Of a stretch of DNA of 48,599 bases, positions 35,035 through 41,940 are shown piece after piece. Source of the DNA: a virus. Below the pieces are notes generated by a model, which saw only the letters and a program-made list of their open reading frames with translations, was not told the DNA's origin and ran no database searches. Each line of letters starts with the position of its first letter. Positions within the stretch are counted from its first letter, which is position 1. Location: positions 1-48,599 of IMG/VR virus record IMGVR_UViG_3300042731_008609; one strand, 5' to 3'. A program made the translations under genes and the position numbers.

Positions 35035-35254
35035 TTTTCCTCTCTTTCATAAGTTGATCGATATAAACATTAATCTCTTCCAAACAACTTTTAGAAAAGA
35101 TAGTATTACCTTCAGGGAAAAAACAATATTGCCTCCAATAATTATACCATTTAATAACTCCCAAAAGACCACCAGTATCCTTTTTATATACTCCTATAGT
35201 ATAAGTCTTCTTACTATCATAAGGCCAAATATCAAATCTAAGCCATTTACTCAT
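35012..35254 (-). CDS. Small conserved phage protein (GVIKWY/YCFFP type)
   Basis: An 80-residue product with GVIKWYNYWRQYCFFPEGNT (32-51) and SCLEEINVYIDQLM. Short proteins with this Lys-Trp-Tyr...Phe-Phe-Pro pattern occur in many phages beside replication genes and have no assigned function. It overlaps both neighbours. Confidence 0.6.
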   Translation of the reverse strand: MSKWLRFDIWPYDSKKTYTIGVYKKDTGGLLGVIKWYNYWRQYCFFPEGNTIFSKSCLEEINVYIDQLMKERKNVSHKRV

Positions 35255-35433
35255 TTTCTAAGCTCTTCCCTAACAATAGACCCCAAAACACGCCAACAAA
35301 CATCAAAACTAGAATCTAGTATAGTCTCTTTAGGTACCTGTTTTGTAATTCTTCTAATAGCACCATTAATTGGACAAACTGTTACAACGACTTCATTACT
35401 ATCATCAGGAGAATAATCAAATTCAATATGCAT
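35251..35433 (-). CDS. Small hypothetical protein
   Basis: A 60-residue strand-helix product (EVVVTVCPINGAIRRITKQV, then VCWRVLGSIVREELRK). It overlaps the next gene by 4 nt and shares one base with the upstream one. No family recognised. Confidence 0.5.
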   Translation of the reverse strand: MHIEFDYSPDDSNEVVVTVCPINGAIRRITKQVPKETILDSSFDVCWRVLGSIVREELRK

Positions 35434-35672
35434 TATTCCTCACCTCTAATGGTTATATATCTGATAGTAGGATTAAGATCAACTACTTTAATTGATATAC
35501 CAAATAAAGAATTAATAGTTATCTCTATATCATTATCATAATCTATATCATCAGACAAAATCTCTTGATATAAATCTTGATAAGTCCTAGAATCCATTTC
35601 TATAGCTTCAATCTCATTACAATTACAGTAACCCTCAAGTTCATTTATCCATTTACGAATAAGTTTTATCAT
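35433..35672 (-). CDS. Small acidic hypothetical protein
   Basis: A 79-residue product with a Cys pair CNCNE (16-20), an acidic DDIDYDNDIE segment and a strand-rich end. It is linked to both neighbours by overlapping start and stop codons. No function recognised. Confidence 0.5.
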   Translation of the reverse strand: MIKLIRKWINELEGYCNCNEIEAIEMDSRTYQDLYQEILSDDIDYDNDIEITINSLFGISIKVVDLNPTIRYITIRGEE

Positions 35673-36013
35673 ATGTCCCCCCTTGCCAAATTTGGCGCAA
35701 GTAAAGTTATTTTACGTGATAAAGATTCATATTGTAGCTTAATTGATTTTAAAGCCTGTTCCAAAATATCTCTTTTATCACGACTATTCGCAGTTCTAAA
35801 CTGATCTTTAACCTCTACAAAAGCCCGAACCTGTCCAATCATAAATGTATAAAGCTCACTTACATAATTATACATAGCAGGATAATAACCCAAAAGATAA
35901 GTAAACTTCTCCTGATCCAAAGAAATATAATCAACATGTACTTCTATAAGTTTAAATACCTCTGATCTAAGTAAATCAGTCTCAATATCTATAATATTCT
36001 CAATCGTTATCAT
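35669..36013 (-). CDS. Helical hypothetical protein next to the HD gene
   Basis: A 114-residue, mostly helical protein. I chose the ATG at 36013, which overlaps the HD protein stop (ATGA), over one 15 bases earlier. Its place beside the DatZ-like gene raised the question of a MazZ-type pyrophosphohydrolase, but the Glu-rich metal motif of MazG proteins is not visible. The end (RDILEQALKSIKLQYESLSR) looks like a coiled coil. Confidence 0.5.
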   Translation of the reverse strand: MITIENIIDIETDLLRSEVFKLIEVHVDYISLDQEKFTYLLGYYPAMYNYVSELYTFMIGQVRAFVEVKDQFRTANSRDKRDILEQALKSIKLQYESLSRKITLLAPNLARGDI

Positions 36014-36555
36014 ACCCCAAACTTCCATGTATGTATAAGATCATCGGTTATTGGCTTCTGAGGAATCGATTGAACTAATTCATAAGCCGCATCAATACAA
36101 ACTTTAGGTGCACTACTATGAACCAATAGATAAAAAGCTTCCTGTTCTATCTCATAAAGACTCATATTACCAGTCCTTCTTTCTTCTTCTAAAAATAATT
36201 TCATTTCAACAATATCCGCTAAGCGTACTATAGATAAAATACTATCATCAAAATTATCTTTATGTATATCTTTAATATTAATCATTTTTCTAGCGGTACG
36301 CTCTATAAACTGAGTATCAAGATAACGCTTAACCAAAAACGGAATATCGCTAGTGACAGATTCTTCAAGATCATGATACAAAGCAGTTTTCATGCATCTA
36401 AAAGCATACATTTCACCATTAAAAACTAAACCTAAATCATAAGCAAGAAGACCCACAAAAAAAGAATGTTCAGCCACATTCTGTTCATGATTTATAGAAT
36501 GAAAATTAAATCTTCTTACCCATCTTAAATTCCTTATCAATCTATGATTTATCAT
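36010..36555 (-). CDS. HD-domain phosphohydrolase, DatZ/YfbR-like
   Basis: A 181-residue HD protein with metal ligands at His30 (NVAEHS), His61-Asp62 (ALYHDLEE) and Asp114 (RLADIVE), and a TSDIP segment (68-72) as in YfbR 5'-nucleotidases. In phages with 2-aminoadenine DNA the homologous DatZ removes the phosphates of dATP so that adenine is excluded. The company of a PurZ-like enzyme makes this role likely here. Substrate preference cannot be read from the sequence alone. It overlaps recA by 14 nt. Confidence 0.8.
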   Translation of the reverse strand: MINHRLIRNLRWVRRFNFHSINHEQNVAEHSFFVGLLAYDLGLVFNGEMYAFRCMKTALYHDLEESVTSDIPFLVKRYLDTQFIERTARKMINIKDIHKDNFDDSILSIVRLADIVEMKLFLEEERRTGNMSLYEIEQEAFYLLVHSSAPKVCIDAAYELVQSIPQKPITDDLIHTWKFGV

Positions 36556-37477
36556 TTAAAATATCCCTCCATCGATCCAAATCTTCATTTATAATCATAG
36601 TAGCCTTAGCACTACCATTACCCAACTTCTCTTCTCCATAATAATAATAACTAGATTTTTTAGTTATCTTACCATGTAAAACAAGCTCATCAAATATCTC
36701 TCTACCTAAATCAATTCCCCTACCAAAGACAAAAGGTATTTGACATATTCTTAAAGGAGGACCTACTTTATTTTTTACTACTTTTATTTTAACAAACTTA
36801 CCATAAACATTATTGCCAATCTTTAAAGCCTCTCCATTACGAACTTCAATACGTTGCGAAGCATAAAATTTTAAAGCTCTTCCTCCTGTAGTAGTCTCAG
36901 GAGAACCAAAAAATACACCTATCTTTGAACGTATCTGATTCATAAAGATCACTACAGCATTGGAATCATGAACAAGTTTAGTTAATTTACGCATACCTTG
37001 GCTCATCATTCTTGCTTGAAGCCCCATGTGTGCCTCTCCCATTTCTCCTTCAATCTCCGCCTTGGGAGTAAGAGCCGCCACAGAATCAATAACTATCAAA
37101 GAAACACCAGAAACAAGTAAATCAAACATTATTTCAAAAGCTTGTTCACCATAATCAGGAGTACCATAAAAAAAATCCACATTCTTCTTACCTTTAAGAC
37201 CAACAGCTTTAGCATACTCTTCATCCAAAGCACACTCAGCATCAATTAAAGCAACTTTAAGTCCCATGCTTTGAGCACTAGCCAAAGCATGGATTCCTAA
37301 AGTAGTCTTACCAGCACCTTCCGGACCGAATATCTCTATAATACGACCAGAAGGATAACCACCTGCTATTAAAGCCCGATTCAAAAGATAAGAACCTGTG
37401 CCTACTACAAAAGAGATTTCTTTTTGTTCAGTACCATATTTATTAAGATAGTTTTCATATATCTCAGTAATTTTCAT
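36542..37477 (-). CDS. recA: RecA-type recombinase
   Basis: A 311-residue recombinase with Walker A GPEGAGKTT (51-59), Walker B SLIVIDSVAALTP (about 130-142), loop L1 around EMGEAHMGLQARMMSQ and NQIRSKIGVFFGSPETTTGG (L2 region). It is shorter than bacterial RecA (about 350) at the C-terminus. It drives strand exchange and recombination-dependent replication together with the ssDNA-binding protein encoded upstream. It clearly belongs to the bacterial RecA rather than T4 UvsX subgroup. Confidence 0.92.
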   Translation of the reverse strand: MKITEIYENYLNKYGTEQKEISFVVGTGSYLLNRALIAGGYPSGRIIEIFGPEGAGKTTLGIHALASAQSMGLKVALIDAECALDEEYAKAVGLKGKKNVDFFYGTPDYGEQAFEIMFDLLVSGVSLIVIDSVAALTPKAEIEGEMGEAHMGLQARMMSQGMRKLTKLVHDSNAVVIFMNQIRSKIGVFFGSPETTTGGRALKFYASQRIEVRNGEALKIGNNVYGKFVKIKVVKNKVGPPLRICQIPFVFGRGIDLGREIFDELVLHGKITKKSSYYYYGEEKLGNGSAKATMIINEDLDRWRDILNDKS

Positions 37478-37486
37478 ATTACCTCT

Positions 37487-37573
37487 TTAAAAAACCTGAC
37501 CACAGGGACAGCTTATTCCATCAAGACAAAGATCAGCTAAACCTTGAAACACAATCCGAACGCTTTCACCCAA
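37487..37573 (-). CDS. Tiny Cys-containing frame between ssb and recA
   Basis: A 28-codon frame from TTG at 37573 encodes a peptide ending LCLDGISCPCGQVF, reminiscent of a minimal zinc knuckle. There is no clear ribosome site. It fills the 100-nt gap between the ssDNA-binding protein and recA genes. It may be chance. Confidence 0.25.
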   Translation of the reverse strand: MGESVRIVFQGLADLCLDGISCPCGQVF

Positions 37574-37578
37574 ACAGC

Positions 37579-38490
37579 CTATTCAGCTTGACTCACCAAA
37601 AAAGCTTCAACTTTATCCCTTACCACACCAGAAGCCTTTTCAGTTAAAAACTCCAGATATTTAATTTCTCCCATATCAAAAAGTTCCTGTATAGACTTTC
37701 CTTTATGAGAACCAAAAGGAATAATAAAATCCCCATCCTCATCTAATGATTCATCCGACGATTCTTTAATATCATCAGCAATAAAATCATCTTTTTTGAT
37801 ATCCTCAGGAACAAAATCCGGAATACCCCCCAATCTTTTTGTTAATTCTTCCTGGCTTATAGTAAAATCAAGGTCCTTAGGAAGGATAACCTTTAGTTTT
37901 ATCTCAGACATTTTCTTTTCAGATTCACCAAGATATATTGATTTATATCGAGTATTAAGACCTTTTCCAGACTTCGAAAAATCAAAGTCAATATCAAGCC
38001 CATGTTTTTCAACATACGCCGCTATATCCTCATAAAAATCTTGGTGCTGTCTTACAAAAAGAATTTTTTTGAATCTATACGAATAAACAGGAGCTACATA
38101 ACGTTTTCGTATAGGATAAGGAAGAAGTTTATTCTCAGTAACACCATTATCTTTAGCCTCATTATTCTCCGCACACAATGGGCATGTTTGCATACCACGA
38201 CAAACCATGGTAGAATAAAACCTTTTACCAGTAATACTCGGTATCGAATGCTCCCAAAATCCAACCGGCATAATCCAAGATTCCCATAAAAGTTCTGTGT
38301 TAATAAAATTCTGTGCCTCTTCCTTAGATAACTTCTTAGACTTCATAATAGACTGTATACTAACATCTTTCATAAGAAATCTTACACGTTCCGGATCAGA
38401 CTTAAAAAGAAAAGTAGGTACTTTCCCTTCCATAATCCAATCTTTTTGAATTCCTGTTTTACTACTCTGTCCATCAAAATTCCATGCCAT
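37579..38490 (-). CDS. ssDNA-binding protein (gp32-like) with ExoX-like C-terminal domain
   Basis: The 303-residue protein has the gp32-type opening (VRFLMKDVS, 37-45) and a zinc site with Cys97, Cys103 and Cys106 (CRGMQTCPLC) probably with His81. An acidic linker (about 230-254) precedes PFGSHKGKSIQELFDMGEIK (258-277), matching the small ExoX-type C-terminal domain. Classic gp32 ends in the acidic tail, so the added domain is unusual. AGGAGG precedes the ATG. It works with RecA and the replisome. Confidence 0.75.
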   Translation of the reverse strand: MAWNFDGQSSKTGIQKDWIMEGKVPTFLFKSDPERVRFLMKDVSIQSIMKSKKLSKEEAQNFINTELLWESWIMPVGFWEHSIPSITGKRFYSTMVCRGMQTCPLCAENNEAKDNGVTENKLLPYPIRKRYVAPVYSYRFKKILFVRQHQDFYEDIAAYVEKHGLDIDFDFSKSGKGLNTRYKSIYLGESEKKMSEIKLKVILPKDLDFTISQEELTKRLGGIPDFVPEDIKKDDFIADDIKESSDESLDEDGDFIIPFGSHKGKSIQELFDMGEIKYLEFLTEKASGVVRDKVEAFLVSQAE

Positions 38491-38500
38491 ATTATTCCTC

Positions 38501-39547
38501 CTATATAGCTTTGCCTGCTGTAATCCATGCTTGTGAGTTCTGACCAGTACTTATAAGGTCTATCCTCCTGTTTATCTGACATTCAAGCATATTAACCCAT
38601 TTCTTTGATTTATCTGAAAGTTTATCCCATATAGTATTATCTCTATCTTTAAAATTAATATAATCTAAAAAAGTACATACTAAATATGAAGGATTATTAA
38701 TTCTTAAAGAACAAAGTAAATCTTCTATACTAAGACAAAATATACGTCTTTCCCTATTAGTAACAGTAGTAACCTCAGGCTTTATAAAAGGATTACCTGA
38801 ATAATCAGAAACTTCCTTCCAAGTAAGTTGTCTCCCTCCAGTAGGACCAGAATTTCCCCCTACTCGTATAGGCATAGTTCTAAAAACACCAAAAATATCT
38901 CTGACATCACGTGGACTTATACCGGCTTCGCCTAAAATCGCACTAGCAGAACATTCCCTACTTGTACAAAAAGGATAATATGGTGTAGTATGAACACCTA
39001 ACAAAGTACCCTGACATCCTTCAAGAAGGACAGTAGAATCCTCCATAAGTTCTAAAGTATCACATACATTCAACTTATGGTCTAAAGCCCAACTATCATT
39101 TTTAACCTGTGTCGGCCTACCTCTACGCCAAAGTTTCCTTATTAAGCTTGAACCTGCTCCCTCTGAAGTAGAACCCATCTTTTGAGTAAGTTTATAATCC
39201 ATCTCTCGACGTTTATCATCAGATATTACATAAGTAGCCCGATAATCTATAAACAAACGATCTTTAATAGAAATACCAAATTTTTCTAACATATCTATCT
39301 CTTCAAGTAGAAGCGGCTTCTCTATAAAACAACCAGCACCTAGTACCAATTTAACATCTGGATTGACCCACGCACAAGGAATTGTGCGCATTTTAAAAGA
39401 CTTACCACGATAAATAACAGTATGTCCAGCTTGAATTGATTGAACACGTACCGAAAAGTCATACTTTCTTTTAATTGCTAAATGTTGACAAAGCTTACCC
39501 TTAGCAGTACTACCAAATTGTAAATCAACAACAACATCTACTTCCAA
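38501..39547 (-). CDS. purZ: PurZ-like 2-aminoadenylosuccinate synthetase
   Basis: A 348-residue member of the adenylosuccinate synthetase superfamily, much shorter than PurA (about 430). The P-loop reads LQFGSTAKGK with Ser13 where PurA has the catalytic Asp of GDEGKGK; that replacement is a hallmark of PurZ. AGHT (40-43), LLEGCQGTLLGVHTTPYYPF and EVTTVTNRERRI complete the family pattern. PurZ joins dGMP and aspartate on the way to 2-amino-dAMP. Start TTG at 39547 is supported by GGAGG 6 nt upstream; no ATG is available nearby. It lies behind a structured leader and terminator. Confidence 0.87.
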   Translation of the reverse strand: MEVDVVVDLQFGSTAKGKLCQHLAIKRKYDFSVRVQSIQAGHTVIYRGKSFKMRTIPCAWVNPDVKLVLGAGCFIEKPLLLEEIDMLEKFGISIKDRLFIDYRATYVISDDKRREMDYKLTQKMGSTSEGAGSSLIRKLWRRGRPTQVKNDSWALDHKLNVCDTLELMEDSTVLLEGCQGTLLGVHTTPYYPFCTSRECSASAILGEAGISPRDVRDIFGVFRTMPIRVGGNSGPTGGRQLTWKEVSDYSGNPFIKPEVTTVTNRERRIFCLSIEDLLCSLRINNPSYLVCTFLDYINFKDRDNTIWDKLSDKSKKWVNMLECQINRRIDLISTGQNSQAWITAGKAI

Positions 39548-39560
39548 TTTAATCCTCCCA

Positions 39561-39603
39561 ATAAAAAGGGAAGAGATCCGACGACCAAATCAAATCTCTT
39601 CCC
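39561..39603 (-). terminator. Intrinsic terminator/attenuator before purZ
   Basis: GGGAAGAGAT, a 16-nt loop and ATCTCTTCCC form a perfect 10-bp hairpin followed by TTTTTATT. It lies about 14 nt before the purZ start region and would stop transcripts coming from upstream unless bypassed. Confidence 0.85.
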
Positions 39604-39888
39604 TAAGTTGCTGTTTAGATTGGATGGTGTTTATCCAATCAAGGCCAGGCGCCAATTTTGCGCAACCCTCCCGGTTACTGTTTGAGAAGTAGAAAACCCA
39701 CACTTCCCCCAAAGACACGTAACTTTCCTTTTATCCTTAACTTCCTCTTGACAGAAATTAAGGAAAAGTCTGACCAAAGTTCATCTAAACCAGACCCATA
39801 AATAGTTGGACAATCCTATTTGGTCTTAGATTATCCCCAAGACTGGCGGCAAGTTTCAACCTTACAATCTCCCAAACCAATCGCTATA
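39561..39888 (-). ncRNA. Structured leader or noncoding RNA upstream of purZ
   Basis: No gene lies in these about 330 bases. On the minus strand I can draw five hairpins in order. 39831-39783 pairs ATCTAA/TTAGAT, GACC/GGTC and AAATAG/CTATTT. 39781-39721 pairs AACTTT/AAAGTT and CTTTTCCTTAA with a bulged partner. A smaller GAAGT/ACTTC hairpin follows, then GATTGGAT/ATCCAATC (39640-39618), then the terminator. GTCTT (39843-39839) can instead pair with AAGAC inside the first hairpin, giving two exclusive folds. This fits a cis-acting switch or a stand-alone RNA. Known purine riboswitch elements were not found. Confidence 0.65.
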
Positions 39889-39893
39889 CCTTT

Positions 39894-39923
39894 TTTATAT
39901 ACCCTTAAAACCTTTCGATTAAG
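39894..39923 (-). promoter_or_regulatory. Phage-type bipartite promoter (copy 3), leads the purZ leader
   Basis: Minus-strand CTTAAT, 14 nt, GGTATATAAA, with the upstream box in the final codons of the 39905-40312 gene. Transcription would enter the structured leader and then purZ. Confidence 0.8.
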
Positions 39924-40312
39924 TTACAAAATTTAGAAACTAAGAAAGAATCCGGCCAGTTAATATAATTGTATAAATCTTTCACTTCAATACCAGTAAT
40001 ATTTTCTTTAATCTTTCTATATATCCAATTATATTTAATAGGTAAATCTGTTCGCTTCTCTATCTCCAACAAGAAGACTACACAGATAAGAGCCAATTTA
40101 TCAGGATCATGAATCGCCATATCTATATAATCTGAATACTTATTATTGAACCAAAAAACAGGTTTATTAAACCTATCTGCAAGATGATTATAACACATCT
40201 TAAGACTGTTAAAGACATGTTTTGTATCCATCTCATCTAAAGTAAGTACTTCTCCCTGCATAGTTTTCCATCTAAAAGACTTCTTGATTTTGTTTAATTT
40301 CTTTATAGTCAT
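39905..40312 (-). CDS. Hypothetical protein beside the sigma-like gene
   Basis: A 135-residue product. I chose the ATG at 40312 because it overlaps the preceding stop (ATGA). The sequence is helical with a basic N-terminus (MTIKKLNKIKKSFRWKTM) and several Trp and Tyr. Its co-translation with the sigma-like gene suggests a partner or anti-sigma role, which is speculation from position only. Confidence 0.5.
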   Translation of the reverse strand: MTIKKLNKIKKSFRWKTMQGEVLTLDEMDTKHVFNSLKMCYNHLADRFNKPVFWFNNKYSDYIDMAIHDPDKLALICVVFLLEIEKRTDLPIKYNWIYRKIKENITGIEVKDLYNYINWPDSFLVSKFCNLIERF

Positions 40313-40878
40313 TTGTACCACTCCTTAAATTTTTTTCTAATCTTATTTTTAATTTGTGCCACACGTGGCGCAGAAATATTAAGTTCTATAGCTATAGTTT
40401 TTAGATGATTCTGTTCATAAAGATCAGCACGCTCCAAGAGCCATCTTTTTGCTACATAAAATTCAGTATTCTCTAAAATACCTACAAATTGTTCTATCAT
40501 AACCTTATCTATTATAGCATCATCCTCGTGAACAGAATCTACAAATTCTACAAACCTATTAATAATAATAAGCTCAGTATTACATCTAGGACAAAAAAAC
40601 TTCCTAAAACTAACATATCTACCGCACGAATTACAATACTTAACAAGACTCTTACGATAATTAACTAAAATATAATTCTTTATTTCTTGATTTCCACCAT
40701 TCGTAAGATATTTAATTGGGTCTTTCTCCCAATCAACAGTTTTTATCGATTTATAAACCCCCAACCAGAAAACTTGCGTTAATTCCTCATCCTTCCAAAA
40801 TCTTCTATTAGGTATTCTATCATGTATACTCTGCATAAATGCTTTAGGATTATTTCTGCATAGATTTTTGATGCTCAT
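40309..40878 (-). CDS. Sigma-factor-like protein with inserted zinc ribbon
   Basis: The 189-residue protein has a sigma region 2-like N-terminal part (EELTQVFWLGVYKSIKTVDW, about 31-50, then NQEIKNYILVNYRKS) and a C-terminal region 4-like helix-turn-helix (HLKTIAIELNISAPRVAQIK, 158-177). Between them is a zinc ribbon (Cys82, Cys85, Cys96, Cys99). This is the size of an ECF-type or phage late sigma factor. It may read the five bipartite promoters found in the window. Other phage HTH regulators cannot be excluded. Confidence 0.7.
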   Translation of the reverse strand: MSIKNLCRNNPKAFMQSIHDRIPNRRFWKDEELTQVFWLGVYKSIKTVDWEKDPIKYLTNGGNQEIKNYILVNYRKSLVKYCNSCGRYVSFRKFFCPRCNTELIIINRFVEFVDSVHEDDAIIDKVMIEQFVGILENTEFYVAKRWLLERADLYEQNHLKTIAIELNISAPRVAQIKNKIRKKFKEWYK

Positions 40879-41218
40879 TTCTTAATCTCCTTATATCACC
40901 ATGTTCATTAATAGGTCCTAATGCTTCACCACGATAATATAATACTATATCACCATGACAATTTCTATAATAACCGTCCCCATGAAGCCACCAGTGTCTT
41001 TCACACCGGCAGATAAAAATACCCTGTTTATGCTTGCCATTTTTCAAAAAATCATCACAAAAACGACAAACAGATTTAGATATCTTTTTTTTACCTCTAC
41101 ATTCAGGACACACCGTGATATAAGGATGATAAACACATCTTGAAAATACCTTTTTACATTTTTCACAAACAAAATCCTCTCTCGGTGCCTTCTGACCTTT
41201 TTGGACATTCTTAGTCAT
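40850..41218 (-). CDS. Double zinc-ribbon protein
   Basis: A 122-residue protein from ATG 41218, which has AAGGGG upstream; an upstream GTG is unlikely. The first ribbon has Cys18, Cys21, Cys37 and Cys40 (FVCEKCKKVF, HPYITVCPEC), matching the ribbons in the 41298-41858 gene. The second has Cys51, Cys54, Cys70 and Cys72 followed by His/Trp-rich sequence. It probably binds nucleic acid or protein. The start overlaps the leader side of the GC-rich 80-nt gap; the end overlaps the sigma-like gene. Confidence 0.6.
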   Translation of the reverse strand: MTKNVQKGQKAPREDFVCEKCKKVFSRCVYHPYITVCPECRGKKKISKSVCRFCDDFLKNGKHKQGIFICRCERHWWLHGDGYYRNCHGDIVLYYRGEALGPINEHGDIRRLRNEHQKSMQK

Positions 41219-41297
41219 ATGGTCCCCTTGCACTATAAGTTGAGCGGAGCGGGAGATTTCCCTCCCGGTCCCGGCTTTCACGGGACTGTCCCTTGCC

Positions 41298-41858
41298 TTA
41301 TTTCTTTATCATTCCTCTTTTAGAGGATGAAACCTTCTTCTTAGCCGAAACGTTCTTTGAAGCCTTTTTAGCCGGAGTCTTCTTGAGCTTTGCGAGATTC
41401 TCCAACCGATGTGTCTTGCTACATTCCTGACAATATTTCTGGTATGGGGTGAATTTTGAAGTAGTGAAAATCTTGTTGCACTTCTCACACTTCTTTTCAA
41501 TACCAACACCAGATGATTTCCCTCTTCGACATTCCGGACATTTATCGAAATACGGATTAAATTTCGATACCGTAAAATCCTTCCCACACTCGGAACACTT
41601 CTTGTCCAAATTAACTGGCTCTTTCTTCTTTGGCTTAGCCTTCTTCTGTACCTGCTTTTTCTTTGTAACAGCCTTTTTAGGCTTAGCCTGTAAACGTTTC
41701 GTACCAATCACTTCGAAATCCTCACCGTCCAAAGTAACAGTAGTTTTATCGTCAGCGAATTTTGCTTCGTATGAAGTACCTTCATAGGCCCCACGAATGG
41801 GAATTTCTTCATTCGTAATTGCTTTGACGATCTCTTTAGCAAGTTCAACCTTTTCCAT
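41298..41858 (-). CDS. Tandem zinc-ribbon, Lys-rich protein
   Basis: The 186-residue protein has a small beta N-terminal domain (1-55), a Lys/Pro/Ala-rich histone-H1-like linker (58-82) and two near-repeated ribbons: Cys88/91/107/110 and Cys124/127/143/146, both of the form CxxCxKxFTxSKFxPYxxxCxxC. A second Lys/Ala/Ser-rich tail (154-186) follows. It is probably a DNA- or RNA-binding protein. The same ribbon type returns once in the next gene, indicating internal duplication. Confidence 0.65.
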   Translation of the reverse strand: MEKVELAKEIVKAITNEEIPIRGAYEGTSYEAKFADDKTTVTLDGEDFEVIGTKRLQAKPKKAVTKKKQVQKKAKPKKKEPVNLDKKCSECGKDFTVSKFNPYFDKCPECRRGKSSGVGIEKKCEKCNKIFTTSKFTPYQKYCQECSKTHRLENLAKLKKTPAKKASKNVSAKKKVSSSKRGMIKK

Positions 41859-41891
41859 AGTCTACTCCTTAAAATTTATTGGGACAAGCCC

Positions 41892-41940
41892 TAAAACCTA
41901 CTCCGGAATCGAACCGGAGCTTCCGCCTTAACGAATAGGC
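41892..41940 (-). tRNA. tRNA 3' half or tRNA-like fragment
   Basis: A perfect T-arm, CTCCGG-TTCGATT-CCGGAG, is followed by TAGGTT, and an anticodon-arm-like GCCT/AGGC hairpin precedes it. The D-arm and 5' acceptor strand are missing, because the upstream gene ends inside this region. It could be a remnant, a recombination target matching a host tRNA 3' end, or a tRNA mimic. No integrase gene was seen in the window. Confidence 0.35.

Noticed and set aside
35669-36013. MazZ (MazG-like) beside the HD gene
   Set aside because: The Glu-x-x-Glu and Glu-x-x-Asp metal motifs of MazG proteins are not present.
38382-38582. A 66-codon minus-strand frame at the ssb/purZ junction
   Set aside because: It covers the end of purZ and the start of ssb in a third frame, and both of those genes have good family evidence and start signals.
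39561-39888. CRISPR array or repeat array
   Set aside because: The hairpins differ in sequence, and there are no regular repeats with spacers.
39561-39888. Known purine riboswitch upstream of purZ
   Set aside because: The conserved loop and junction sequences of guanine/adenine aptamers could not be found on either strand.
41219-41281. N-terminal extension of the double zinc-ribbon protein from GTG at 41281
   Set aside because: The ATG at 41218 has a proper ribosome site, and the extension would be read from a GC-rich, hairpin-forming spacer.
41309-41707. A 132-codon Arg-rich frame on the minus strand
   Set aside because: It is an alternative frame of the tandem zinc-ribbon gene, whose Cys pattern is clearly the real product.
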